Part shown: positions 8,083 through 14,967 of the stretch, in pieces
How the letters are laid out: every line of letters begins with the position of its first letter
Position numbering within the stretch: position 1 is the first letter of the stretch
From: an uncultured Collinsella sp.
GTDB taxonomy: Bacteria > Actinomycetota > Coriobacteriia > Coriobacteriales > Coriobacteriaceae
Direction: 5' to 3'
DNA length: 26,588 bases
Assembly: GCA_900545165.1 (NCBI GenBank)
Contig: UQYA01000016.1
Location: 1 to 26,588, forward strand
Program-made: the position numbers and the translations under genes
Notes under the pieces: generated by a model
Told to the model about the DNA's origin: nothing
The model's input: only the letters and a program-made list of their open reading frames with translations
Databases searched by the model: none

Positions 8083-8109
8083 ATTATAGCGCTAATGCGT
8101 CCTATAATG
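8083..8109. promoter_or_regulatory. Divergent -10-like elements between glf and pta
   Basis: TATAAT is seen on the plus strand at 8104-8109, pointing to pta. On the minus strand TATAAT (plus-strand ATTATA, 8083-8088) points to glf. The area is AT-rich compared with its surroundings. Neither has a convincing -35 at 16-18 nt, so these are candidate promoters only. Confidence 0.5.
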
Positions 8110-8161
8110 AGCTTGCCACACAAGGAAAGCTCAAGCACCGCGGCGTACATTATTGAAAGGT

Positions 8162-8187
8162 AAACCCGCTAGCAGCGGGTTTATTCG
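8162..8187 (+). promoter_or_regulatory. Hairpin in the pta 5' leader
   Basis: AAACCCGC (8162-8169) pairs with GCGGGTTT (8175-8182) around TAGCA, followed by ATTCG. If transcription begins near 8116, this lies in the leader about 50 nt before the pta start. It could be a weak terminator/attenuator or an mRNA-stabilising hairpin. No riboswitch or leader peptide with a good ribosome site was recognised. Confidence 0.5.
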
Positions 8188-8235
8188 TGAACAGCCGGGC
8201 GCCTGGAGCTTAGTGAAACGCTTGTAAGGAGTAAC

Positions 8236-9216
8236 ATGAGCGATTTCCTTAACCGTATGAAGTCTGCCGCCAAGGCCGACCTTAAGACGATCGTCCTGCC
8301 CGAGGGCGAGGATCCGCGTACCATCGTCGCGGCAAACAAAATCATCGAGGAGGGCCTGGCAAAGCTCGTCATCCTGGGCAACCCCGACGAGATCGATGTT
8401 CCCGGCGCCACCGTCATCGACCCGCGCAATGCCGAAAAGCACGAGGAGTACGCGCAGAAGTTTGCCGAGCTCCGCGCCAAGAAGGGTGTCACCATCGAGC
8501 AGGCTCGCGCCCAGGTGATGGACGCCACCTACTTTGGCACCATGATGGTCAAGATGGGCGATGCCGACGGCCTGGTCTCCGGCGCCTGCCACTCCACCGC
8601 CGACACCCTGCGCCCCGCGCTGCAGATCCTCAAGACCGCCCCGGGCACCAAGCTGGTCTCGGCCTTCTTCGTAATGTGCACCGACACCCCGCAGTTCGGC
8701 ACCGACGGCACGCTGATCTTCGCCGACTGCGGCCTCAATATTAATCCGTCTTCTGACGAGCTCTCCGAGATCGCCATCGCCTCCGCTCACTCTTGGTCCA
8801 CCTTCATGGGCAATGTTGAGCCGCACGTGGCCATGCTCTCCTACTCCACCATGGGCTCCGCCGGTGGCGAGGTCGCCAAGAAGGTCCAGGAGGCCGTGAA
8901 GTTCTGCAAGGAGAAGGCTCCCGAGCTCGCCATCGACGGCGACCTGCAGCTCGATGCCGCTATCGTCCCCACCGTCGCCCAGCTCAAGGCTCCCGGCTCC
9001 TCCGTCGCCGGTAAGGCCAACGTGCTCGTGTTCCCCGACCTCGAGGCCGGCAACATCGGCTACAAGCTGGTCCAGCGCTTCGCCGGCGCTGACGCCTACG
9101 GCCCCATCCTGCAGGGCATCGCCAAGCCGGTCAACGACCTGTCGCGCGGCTGCTCTGCCGACGACATCGTGGGTGTCGTGGCCATCACCGCCGTCCAGGC
9201 TCAGATGGCTGAGTAG
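8236..9216 (+). CDS. pta: Phosphate acetyltransferase
   Basis: Pta converts acetyl-CoA and phosphate to acetyl phosphate, the first step of the acetate/ATP-yielding pathway. The 326-residue protein is the short class-I form without the regulatory DRTGG/P-loop N-terminus. Typical segments are IVLPEGEDPRT, DGLVSGACHSTADTLRPALQ, FGTDGTLIFADCGLNINP, SYSTMGSAGG, APGSSVAGKANVLVFPDLEAGNIGYKLVQR and GPILQGIAKPVNDLSRGC. AAGGAG precedes ATG 8236 by about 6 nt. The acetate kinases that would use its product lie just downstream but on the opposite strand, so the pathway genes are convergent rather than in the common pta-ackA operon. Confidence 0.97.
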   Translation: MSDFLNRMKSAAKADLKTIVLPEGEDPRTIVAANKIIEEGLAKLVILGNPDEIDVPGATVIDPRNAEKHEEYAQKFAELRAKKGVTIEQARAQVMDATYFGTMMVKMGDADGLVSGACHSTADTLRPALQILKTAPGTKLVSAFFVMCTDTPQFGTDGTLIFADCGLNINPSSDELSEIAIASAHSWSTFMGNVEPHVAMLSYSTMGSAGGEVAKKVQEAVKFCKEKAPELAIDGDLQLDAAIVPTVAQLKAPGSSVAGKANVLVFPDLEAGNIGYKLVQRFAGADAYGPILQGIAKPVNDLSRGCSADDIVGVVAITAVQAQMAE

Positions 9217-9257
9217 CGGACATATCCCCTCGGGACAGGAATTTCCGCCCGCTAGCA

Positions 9258-9296
9258 AAAGGCCTCCGGAGCTGTTGCTCTGGAGGCCTTTCGTTT
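9258..9296. terminator. Bidirectional terminator between pta and ackA
   Basis: AAAGGCCTCCGGAGC (9258-9272) pairs with GCTCTGGAGGCCTTT (9277-9291), with one wobble, around TGTT. TTTCGTTT follows on the plus strand and TTTTGC on the minus strand. It can serve both convergent transcripts. Confidence 0.92.
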
Positions 9297-9313
9297 ACTT
9301 GCAAATGCGAGCG

Positions 9314-10492
9314 TTAGTTGTTCTTGGTCAGACGCTCGACGTCGTGGGCGATCATGTATTCCTCGTCGGTGGGGATGACCATGACCGTGACGGCGGAACC
9401 GGCGGCGCTGATGACCTGCGGGCCGTTGCCCACGGCCTCGCGGTTCTTGTTATTGTCGATGCGCACGCCCAGCCACTCAAAGCAGTCGCAGAAGGCCTTG
9501 CGAATCGACCAGTCGTTCTCGCCGATGCCGGCGGTAAAGGTGATGGTATCCACGCCCGCCATGGAGGCGATCATGGAGCCGGCCTGCTGCATAGCCTTGT
9601 AGGCAAACATATCGAAGGCGAGCAGGCAGCGCTCATCTCCCTCGGAGGCGCGCGTGCGGATGTCGCGGGCGTCGTTGGAGATGCCCGAAATGGCAAGCAG
9701 GCCGGACTGCTTGTTCATCATGTCGTCGACTTCCTGGTAGCTGTAGCCGCCCTCGCGCTGCAGGTAGCACACGGTGGCCGGGTCAATGGAACCACAACGG
9801 GTGCCCATCATCAGGCCGTCAAGCGGCGTGAGGCCCATCGTGGTATCGCGGCACACGCCGTCCTCAATGGCGGCAAGCGAAGCACCGTTGCCCAGATGGC
9901 ACGAAAGCAGACGGTGGCAGCGCGAGCCCAGGATCTCCTTGGCCATCATCCACTCGTAGCGGTGGCTCGTACCGTGTGCGCCGTACTTGCGCACGTGGTA
10001 CTTGTCGCACACGTCCTTGGGCAGCGCGTAGGTGTAGGCGACCTCGGGCATGGTCATGTGGAACGAGGTGTCGAAGACGGCCACGTTGGGCAGCTCAGGA
10101 TACTTCTCGCGGCAATATTCGATTGCCGCGGCCTCGCCGTAATTGTGCAGCGGAGCGAGCGGGGCCACCTCAAGGATCTTAGCCATGACCTCATCGTCGA
10201 CGACCGCGGAATCATCGAAGTGCCAGCCGCCCTGAACGATACGATGGCCAATGCCATCAATCGTAAAGTCGGTCTTCTCGAGCTCCTCGAGCACGCGAGC
10301 GATAGCAGAGCGATGATCGGGGAAAGGGACCTCCTCGGTCTGCTTGGCGCCACCGTTCTCGGAGTGGCCAAAGATGCCCATGTCCGAACCGATACGTTCG
10401 CAGTTGCCCTTGGCGAAAACCTCGCGGGTATCGGTATCCAAAAGCTGATATTTAAGGCTTGAGCTGCCGGCGTTGACAACAAGTACGTTCAT
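9314..10492 (-). CDS. ackA: Acetate kinase, paralogue 1
   Basis: Acetate kinase converts acetyl phosphate and ADP to acetate and ATP. The protein has 392 residues with the ASKHA fold. Visible key sites are the N-terminal VNAGSSSLKYQ, GHRIVQGG with the substrate Arg, APLHN, VFDTSFH with the catalytic Asp, HGTSHRY, CHLGNGAS, GTRCGSIDP with the catalytic Arg, FTAGIGEN and TDEE near the C-terminus. The canonical HGTSH motif is intact. AAAGGAG lies about 7 nt upstream. It follows a second acetate kinase gene on the same strand. The 164-bp gap between them contains a terminator and an AT-rich stretch, so this copy probably has its own promoter. Confidence 0.96.
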   Translation of the reverse strand: MNVLVVNAGSSSLKYQLLDTDTREVFAKGNCERIGSDMGIFGHSENGGAKQTEEVPFPDHRSAIARVLEELEKTDFTIDGIGHRIVQGGWHFDDSAVVDDEVMAKILEVAPLAPLHNYGEAAAIEYCREKYPELPNVAVFDTSFHMTMPEVAYTYALPKDVCDKYHVRKYGAHGTSHRYEWMMAKEILGSRCHRLLSCHLGNGASLAAIEDGVCRDTTMGLTPLDGLMMGTRCGSIDPATVCYLQREGGYSYQEVDDMMNKQSGLLAISGISNDARDIRTRASEGDERCLLAFDMFAYKAMQQAGSMIASMAGVDTITFTAGIGENDWSIRKAFCDCFEWLGVRIDNNKNREAVGNGPQVISAAGSAVTVMVIPTDEEYMIAHDVERLTKNN

Positions 10493-10555
10493 GAGACTCC
10501 TTTGCAGTGCAATACGGTCGACGCAGACCCCTTAAGGCGGCCGCATGTTAATAAG

Positions 10556-10581
10556 AAGTTATCACAACTTAATAAATAACT
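10556..10581 (-). promoter_or_regulatory. AT-rich inverted repeats upstream of ackA paralogue 1
   Basis: AAGTT (10556-10560) and AACTT (10566-10570) flank ATCAC. AGTTAT (10557-10562) and ATAACT (10576-10581) form an overlapping second inverted repeat. The block is the only AT-rich part of the gap between the two kinase genes, so it is a candidate promoter/operator. No clear -35/-10 pair was assigned. Confidence 0.35.
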
Positions 10582-10606
10582 ATCAGGCATATCGCCCAAC
10601 GAGCGC

Positions 10607-10645
10607 AAAAGAGGGGCTGAACGGCACTTGGTCGTCCAGCCCCTC
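10607..10645 (-). terminator. Terminator of ackA paralogue 2
   Basis: On the minus strand a 9-bp stem GAGGGGCTG/CAGCCCCTC (plus-strand 10611-10619 with 10637-10645), extended by inner pairs, is followed by TTTTGCGC (10607-10610 and on). It lies 12 nt after the stop of the upstream acetate kinase gene. Confidence 0.85.
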
Positions 10646-10656
10646 CCCTCTTGCAA

Positions 10657-11835
10657 TTACTTGCCGTTGACGATGCGCTCGACGTCGGAGGCGATCATGA
10701 ACTCCTCGTCCGTGGGGATGACGAAAATCTTGACCTTGGAATCCTTGGCGGACAGGCACCAAGCGCCGTCGCCGCGCAGGGCGTTGCGGGCATGGTCCAT
10801 CTTGACGCCCATAAAGGCCAGACGGTCGGCCACGCCAGCGCGAACGGCCGGAGCGTGCTCGCCGATGCCGGCGGTAAAGACCAGGGTGTCCATGCCGCAC
10901 ATGGAAGTGGCCATCTCGGCGGCCTTGGCGGCAATCTTGTAGACGAACATGTCGAAGGCGAGCTGGGCCTCGGGGTCGCCGGCAGCGGCGAGCTCCTCAA
11001 CGTTGCGGCAGTCGTTGGTCTTGCCGCCGGTCACAGCCAAAAGGCCGGACTTCTTGTTCATCATCTCGTCGACCTCGTCGAAGGTGTAGCCGCCTTCGCG
11101 CTGCAGGTAGCACACGGTAGCAGGGTCGATGGAGCCGCAGCGGGTGCCCATCATGACACCGTCGAGCGGGGTCAAGCCCATGGTGGTGTCCATGCACTTG
11201 CCGTCCTCGATGGCGCACAGGGAAGCACCGGAACCGATGTGGCACACGACGACCTTGCGAGCCTCGCCGTTGGTCATCTCAGCAACCTTCTTGGAGATGT
11301 AGCGGTAGCTGGTGCCGTGGGCGCCGTACTTACGGATGTGCAGCTTGTCGCAGACGTCCTTGGGCAGGGCGTAGGTCTTGGCGACCTCGGGCATATTGAA
11401 GTGGAAAGCAGTGTCGTAGACCGTGACGTTGGGCAGGTCGGGATACTGCTCCAGGCAGTACTCGATAACGTTGGCCTCGGGGTTGTTGTGCAGCGGGGCG
11501 AGCGGAGCGACCTCGCGGATCTTGGCGAGGACGTCCTCGTCGACGAGGGAGGAATCGCCGAAGTACCAACCGCCCTGAACGATACGGTGGCCGATGCCCT
11601 CGATCTTGACGCCGTTGGCCTCGAGGTCCTTCAGGACGACCTCGATGGCGACCTTGTGGTCGGGGAACTCGATGTTCTCGGTCACCTTCTTGGAACCGTT
11701 GGCAGCGTGGGTGAAGGTACCGCCGGTAAAGCAGACGCGCTCGCAGGAGCCCTTTGCGGACACCTTGTGGGACTTGGTATCGATGACCTGATACTTAAGC
11801 GTCGAAGATCCTGCGTTGACGACCAGAACGTTCAT
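10657..11835 (-). CDS. Acetate kinase, paralogue 2
   Basis: This second acetate kinase, also 392 residues, lies tandem to and upstream of paralogue 1. Long blocks are shared with it, such as TMGLTPLDG, MGTRCGSIDPATVCYLQREG and TYALPKDVCDK. The variable regions are clearly diverged, so this is an old duplication rather than an assembly error. The active-site set is present: VNAGSSTLKYQ, GHRIVQGG, APLHN, VYDTAFH, GTRCGSIDP, FTAGIGEH and TDEE. Two deviations stand out. The family motif HGTSH reads HGTSYRY here, and CHLGNGAS reads CHIGSGAS. It may have altered kinetics or prefer propionate/butyrate, or act under other growth conditions; this is inference. AGGGAG lies about 6 nt before ATG 11835. 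Confidence 0.94.
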   Translation of the reverse strand: MNVLVVNAGSSTLKYQVIDTKSHKVSAKGSCERVCFTGGTFTHAANGSKKVTENIEFPDHKVAIEVVLKDLEANGVKIEGIGHRIVQGGWYFGDSSLVDEDVLAKIREVAPLAPLHNNPEANVIEYCLEQYPDLPNVTVYDTAFHFNMPEVAKTYALPKDVCDKLHIRKYGAHGTSYRYISKKVAEMTNGEARKVVVCHIGSGASLCAIEDGKCMDTTMGLTPLDGVMMGTRCGSIDPATVCYLQREGGYTFDEVDEMMNKKSGLLAVTGGKTNDCRNVEELAAAGDPEAQLAFDMFVYKIAAKAAEMATSMCGMDTLVFTAGIGEHAPAVRAGVADRLAFMGVKMDHARNALRGDGAWCLSAKDSKVKIFVIPTDEEFMIASDVERIVNGK

Positions 11836-11888
11836 GTGTCTCCCTACTAACAGGCGGTGTGGCGCCGCCAGGTTACATACGCTTCAAT

Positions 11889-11926
11889 AATAAACCCAAA
11901 CGCCCTCGCGCTCGGGTTTATTGCGT
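11889..11926 (-). terminator. Hairpin between MFS gene and ackA paralogue 2
   Basis: AATAAACCC (11889-11897) pairs perfectly with GGGTTTATT (11914-11922). On the minus strand the stem is followed by an ATTG stretch. It is probably the terminator of the MFS/LysR unit. It also lies 54 nt before the ackA start, so it could equally sit in that leader. Confidence 0.65.
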
Positions 11927-11955
11927 TGATATATAAGTTATCGGTGCCCAAATAC

Positions 11956-13116
11956 TCATGGCCTTTGACTTGTAAGACGAAAGAGCGCGGGGATATACAC
12001 CAAAGAAGATATCCCGAGCGCTACAAGCAATATGACTCGAATGCCCGCGATGCTGCTCAACGCAGCATTGAACAGATAGAAAAGGATGGCACCCACCGCC
12101 ACCATCTGGCTTTGGACCGAAATCAGTGAACAGCGCATCGAAGAATCGACAGCATTTTGAAAAATTGAGTATTTAATTGGAGCAAATAACGAGTAAGCGA
12201 CCGTCTGCAGTACATAGAACACGGGCAGCAAATAGACCGGAGTAAAGGGAATCAAAAACAGAGCAGTCAGGGAAAGGCGCACGATGCCGCAAATACGCGC
12301 AAAACGGCCCTTGTCGACATGAGCAATCACACTGGGCACAATAAGCCCCATGGAGGCCGAGGCAAGGAGCTGGACCGCAATGGTCACACCCGAAGCAACG
12401 GCATTCATTCCGCGGCCCGCAAGCAGCAGTGAGAAAAAGTCTTCCAGGGCGACAAAAGCAAATGCCTGAGAACAGTCCATGATGAACGCTGAACGAAGAA
12501 TGCCATTACACGCAATAGCGGCACCGATCATCTTCGGGCTAATTCCACGCTCAGGTGCCCCCGCAGTGCCCCCTCTTCGCATCTCAGGAATGCAGACAAC
12601 GACAACCAACGTCAACACCATTGCGATGATATCTGCCGAAAGACCAATGAGATATGCACCGACTGACGAAATGAAACCGCCCACGCAAGCGGAGATGGCA
12701 TAAGAGGCATAGAAAACAAATCGCTCAAAGACATTAAGTCTTACGAGCTGGTCCTGAGAGACGCTGTCAATGTAAATCGCTTCTATGGATCCGCTCAGAC
12801 ATGCAACGGCAAAACCTTTGAGAGCGAACGCACCGATTAAAAGCAGAGGAGAACGGACGAGAAGCAGGGCGACATAGTATCCAAGCATCCCCACGACGCC
12901 AACGAGACCACTTGTCTTTCGTCCAAACCTATCGGCAATATAGCCAGTGGGAACTTCAAGGATGAACTTGCTCACTTGATATGCAATCATCATGCTAGAA
13001 ATCGCCACCATCGAGAATCCGACGAATTCAAGGTAAACCGTCAGAAAATACAAAATAGTGCTGAAGTTCGATAGAAAAACGAACGTCATATAAAGCAAAA
13101 CCGTACGGTTTTTCAT
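11956..13116 (-). CDS. MFS transporter
   Basis: The protein is a major facilitator superfamily transporter of 386 residues with about 12 hydrophobic segments spread along its length. Motif A is seen between TM2 and TM3 as GYIADRFGRKTSG. The first helix begins directly after MKNRTVLLYM. Start ATG 13116 is preferred over the in-frame TTG at 13140 because a GGAGGGCGGAG stretch lies just upstream. The substrate is unknown; drug efflux or a small organic acid are possible. It follows a LysR-type regulator on the same strand, which may control it. Both genes look clearly less GC-rich than the rest of the window and use more A/T-ending codons, suggesting horizontal acquisition. Confidence 0.88.
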   Translation of the reverse strand: MKNRTVLLYMTFVFLSNFSTILYFLTVYLEFVGFSMVAISSMMIAYQVSKFILEVPTGYIADRFGRKTSGLVGVVGMLGYYVALLLVRSPLLLIGAFALKGFAVACLSGSIEAIYIDSVSQDQLVRLNVFERFVFYASYAISACVGGFISSVGAYLIGLSADIIAMVLTLVVVVCIPEMRRGGTAGAPERGISPKMIGAAIACNGILRSAFIMDCSQAFAFVALEDFFSLLLAGRGMNAVASGVTIAVQLLASASMGLIVPSVIAHVDKGRFARICGIVRLSLTALFLIPFTPVYLLPVFYVLQTVAYSLFAPIKYSIFQNAVDSSMRCSLISVQSQMVAVGAILFYLFNAALSSIAGIRVILLVALGISSLVYIPALFRLTSQRP

Positions 13117-13198
13117 ACTCCGCCCTCCAAGAGTCAGCAATCTAAATCGGAATCTTGGAAAAGCATGAGGGCAAAGCCGTCAGTCATGTGTTACAAGG

Positions 13199-13217
13199 CG
13201 TCAACATTCACTTGACG
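13199..13217. promoter_or_regulatory. Small inverted repeat between LysR and MFS genes
   Basis: CGTCAA (13199-13204) and TTGACG (13212-13217) flank a 7-nt spacer in the 119-bp gap between the LysR stop and the MFS start. It could be a regulator-binding site or a short hairpin. No TnA-type LysR box was confirmed. Confidence 0.3.
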
Positions 13218-13235
13218 ACACGAGGCCAAATGGTC

Positions 13236-14126
13236 TCACGAAGCGAGATGACGCAATAGGTGAAGAAAAACCGTCTGGTGTCGATCGGTCCAGGCATTTT
13301 GTCGATAGCAAAAGTAGATGGGCAAGGCTACGTCATGCGAGCCTTCAATGGAGCACTCGCTCACTTCCGATCCATCTGATGCGAGAGAAGAGCCAGAAAA
13401 ACCCAATATCAATCCCCTGGATTGAAGAAACTCAGCCTGCGCCCTGTTTCCGTATTCGACGTCGCGGAAGCGGAAATTAACCAGCTGAGCTTCGGGGCAC
13501 TGATTGATAGCATTGAGACAGGGCGACAAATTAATGGGAACAGCTAACCTGCCGCCCAGTAACTCACGAATGGTCATAGCGTCAACAGATTGATGACCAG
13601 CTGGGCATGAAAGAACCCTGAGCTCCTTTTCACCCATATATTTTGAAGAAAGGACGCTGTCCCGTGGTTCCTCAAACGAGATAGCCGCGTCCGAAATTCC
13701 AAGTATAAGTGATTCAAAGCATGTTGCCGTTGGCTGATGCCACACATCAAGATGAATCTGAGGGTGCGAGCTTTCAAACGAGTCGTACCAGTTTTCGGAA
13801 AAAAGGCGCCCCCGCCCGTGAAGACAGGGGGCGTAAAGACGGAAATGGCCGTCGGGCGAAACGCCGCCGTTCCCCGATTGAGCGTACTTTTTGAGATCGT
13901 CGACTTGTGCCAGGATCACGCGTGCACGACGCGCAAATTCTCTGCCCGCCGAAGACAAAACAGCCTCCCCCGCCGATCGGTCGAGCAAAACAATCTGATA
14001 CTCAGATTCCAACTTTTTGATTGCCGACGAAACAGCCTGTGGGCTCACGTGAACGGCGCGAGCCGCTTTGCGCACGCCGCCGTAGTTCGCCACCGCTTGA
14101 AGGTATTCGAGTTGAGAAAGCTGCAT
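13236..14126 (-). CDS. LysR-type transcriptional regulator
   Basis: The 296-residue protein has the typical N-terminal winged HTH of LysR proteins (LEYLQAVANYGGVRKAARAVHVSPQAVSSAIKKLE, described here by its ends LEYL and KKLE, about residues 6-41). A linker helix and a two-lobed periplasmic-binding-like effector domain starting near residue 90 follow. The effector is unknown. TTTGGAG lies 7 nt before ATG 14126. Downstream on the same strand is the MFS gene, the most likely target; the HIT gene lies upstream. LysR genes are often divergent from their targets, so the collinear order here is less usual. Confidence 0.9.
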   Translation of the reverse strand: MQLSQLEYLQAVANYGGVRKAARAVHVSPQAVSSAIKKLESEYQIVLLDRSAGEAVLSSAGREFARRARVILAQVDDLKKYAQSGNGGVSPDGHFRLYAPCLHGRGRLFSENWYDSFESSHPQIHLDVWHQPTATCFESLILGISDAAISFEEPRDSVLSSKYMGEKELRVLSCPAGHQSVDAMTIRELLGGRLAVPINLSPCLNAINQCPEAQLVNFRFRDVEYGNRAQAEFLQSRGLILGFSGSSLASDGSEVSECSIEGSHDVALPIYFCYRQNAWTDRHQTVFLHLLRHLAS

Positions 14127-14167
14127 AGATTACTCCAAAGGCAGCCAAGTCGACGGACTACGCGCCC

Positions 14168-14503
14168 TCAGATGAGGTTCTCGCCCAGGTTTTTGCCGCC
14201 GAGGACGTGCATGTGGAAGTGCATGACGGTCTGGCCGGCGTTGACGCCCTTGTTGGAGATGACGCGGAAACCGTCCTCCAAGCCCTTGGCCTTAGCGACC
14301 TCCTGGATGGCGTGAGCCATGGCGCCCATGGTCTCGGCCGGCACGTTATCGGCGATATCGCTGTAGTGCTTCTTAGGGATCACGAGCGTGTGGACCGGCG
14401 CCTGGGGGTTGAGGTCGTCGAAGGCGATGACCTGGTCGTCCTCATAGACAACGGTCGAGGGGATCTCGTGGTTGGCAATTTTGCAGAAGATGCAATCACA
14501 CAT
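14168..14503 (-). CDS. HIT family nucleotide-binding hydrolase (HinT-like)
   Basis: The protein has 111 residues, the usual HinT size. The histidine triad is present as HFHMHVLGGK near residue 100, and an N-terminal CDCIFCKI gives the cysteines that often bind zinc in this family. HinT-type enzymes hydrolyse purine nucleoside phosphoramidates and acyl-adenylates. The start is ATG 14503, with AAAGGA about 7 nt upstream. A longer frame reaching back to 14611 runs through the palindrome C element and has no ribosome site, so it is rejected. Transcription from xseAB would have to pass the palindrome to reach this gene. Confidence 0.95.
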   Translation of the reverse strand: MCDCIFCKIANHEIPSTVVYEDDQVIAFDDLNPQAPVHTLVIPKKHYSDIADNVPAETMGAMAHAIQEVAKAKGLEDGFRVISNKGVNAGQTVMHFHMHVLGGKNLGENLI

Positions 14504-14528
14504 GGTTGGTTCCTTTCTCACAGACCAA

Positions 14529-14637
14529 GGTAGTCTTTTTGGGACGGGGCTTTTTTGACTACTTTTTCGCAAGCGCAGGCACCTAGCGAGCCATCGCGCA
14601 AGGGTAGTCAAAAAAGCCCCGTCCCAAAAAGACTACC
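14529..14637. repeat. Palindromic element C (34-nt perfect arms)
   Basis: Arms 14529-14562 and 14604-14637 are exact reverse complements over 34 of 34 bases. Each arm contains T5/T6 or A5/A6 runs and a GGGACGGGGC block. Each arm is itself bounded by TAGTC and GACTA, so it can also fold alone. The 41-nt centre can form a smaller GCGC/GCGC plus GGC/GCC hairpin. It lies in the gap between xseB and the HIT gene (both minus strand), 21 nt after the xseB stop. It may terminate transcription in either direction through its internal T-runs, but is much longer than needed for that. Confidence 0.92.
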
Positions 14638-14658
14638 CCAAAGTAGGCTGCGAGGTGG

Positions 14659-14925
14659 TTAGAACGAGAGGTTGTCGTCCGTGTTGGCGGCTTCGCCGTC
14701 GGCGAGCACGTCGTTGCCGTCGACGTCCTTAAGGAGCACCGAGACCTTCTGCTCGGCATCGGACAGGCGGGTGCGTAGGCTCTTGAGGAGCTCGACGCCG
14801 CGGGTGTAGCTCTCGAGCGACTCCTCGAGCTCCATGTCGCCCGACTCCAGGCTGCGGATGATGAGCTCCAGCTCCTGCGAGGCCTGCTTGTACGTAAGCT
14901 GCTCGACCGGGGTCTTCTCTGCCAT
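14659..14925 (-). CDS. xseB: Exodeoxyribonuclease VII small subunit
   Basis: The small helical subunit binds XseA in several copies to form exonuclease VII, which degrades single-stranded DNA. The 88 residues contain the family core LTYKQASQELELIIRSLE, a conserved ExGDxxLEES-like stretch (SGDMELEESLESYTRG) and a helix LLKSLRTRLSDAEQKV. An acidic tail follows. The start ATG 14925 has AGGAAAGG upstream and lies 42 nt after the xseA stop, so the pair forms an operon. Confidence 0.96.
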   Translation of the reverse strand: MAEKTPVEQLTYKQASQELELIIRSLESGDMELEESLESYTRGVELLKSLRTRLSDAEQKVSVLLKDVDGNDVLADGEAANTDDNLSF

Positions 14926-14967
14926 ATCTGTTTCCTTTCCTAAAGGTTTATCGCTATGAAACGCGGC

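Noticed and set aside
8108..8164. 18-codon ORF in the pta leader (ATG 8108)
   Set aside because: Its ATG overlaps the -10 element and it has no ribosome site. It has no run of one amino acid that would suggest attenuation.
14504..14611. N-terminal extension of the HIT protein back to 14611
   Set aside because: It runs through palindrome C, gives a low-complexity Arg/Leu-rich segment and lacks a ribosome site. ATG 14503 has a good one.
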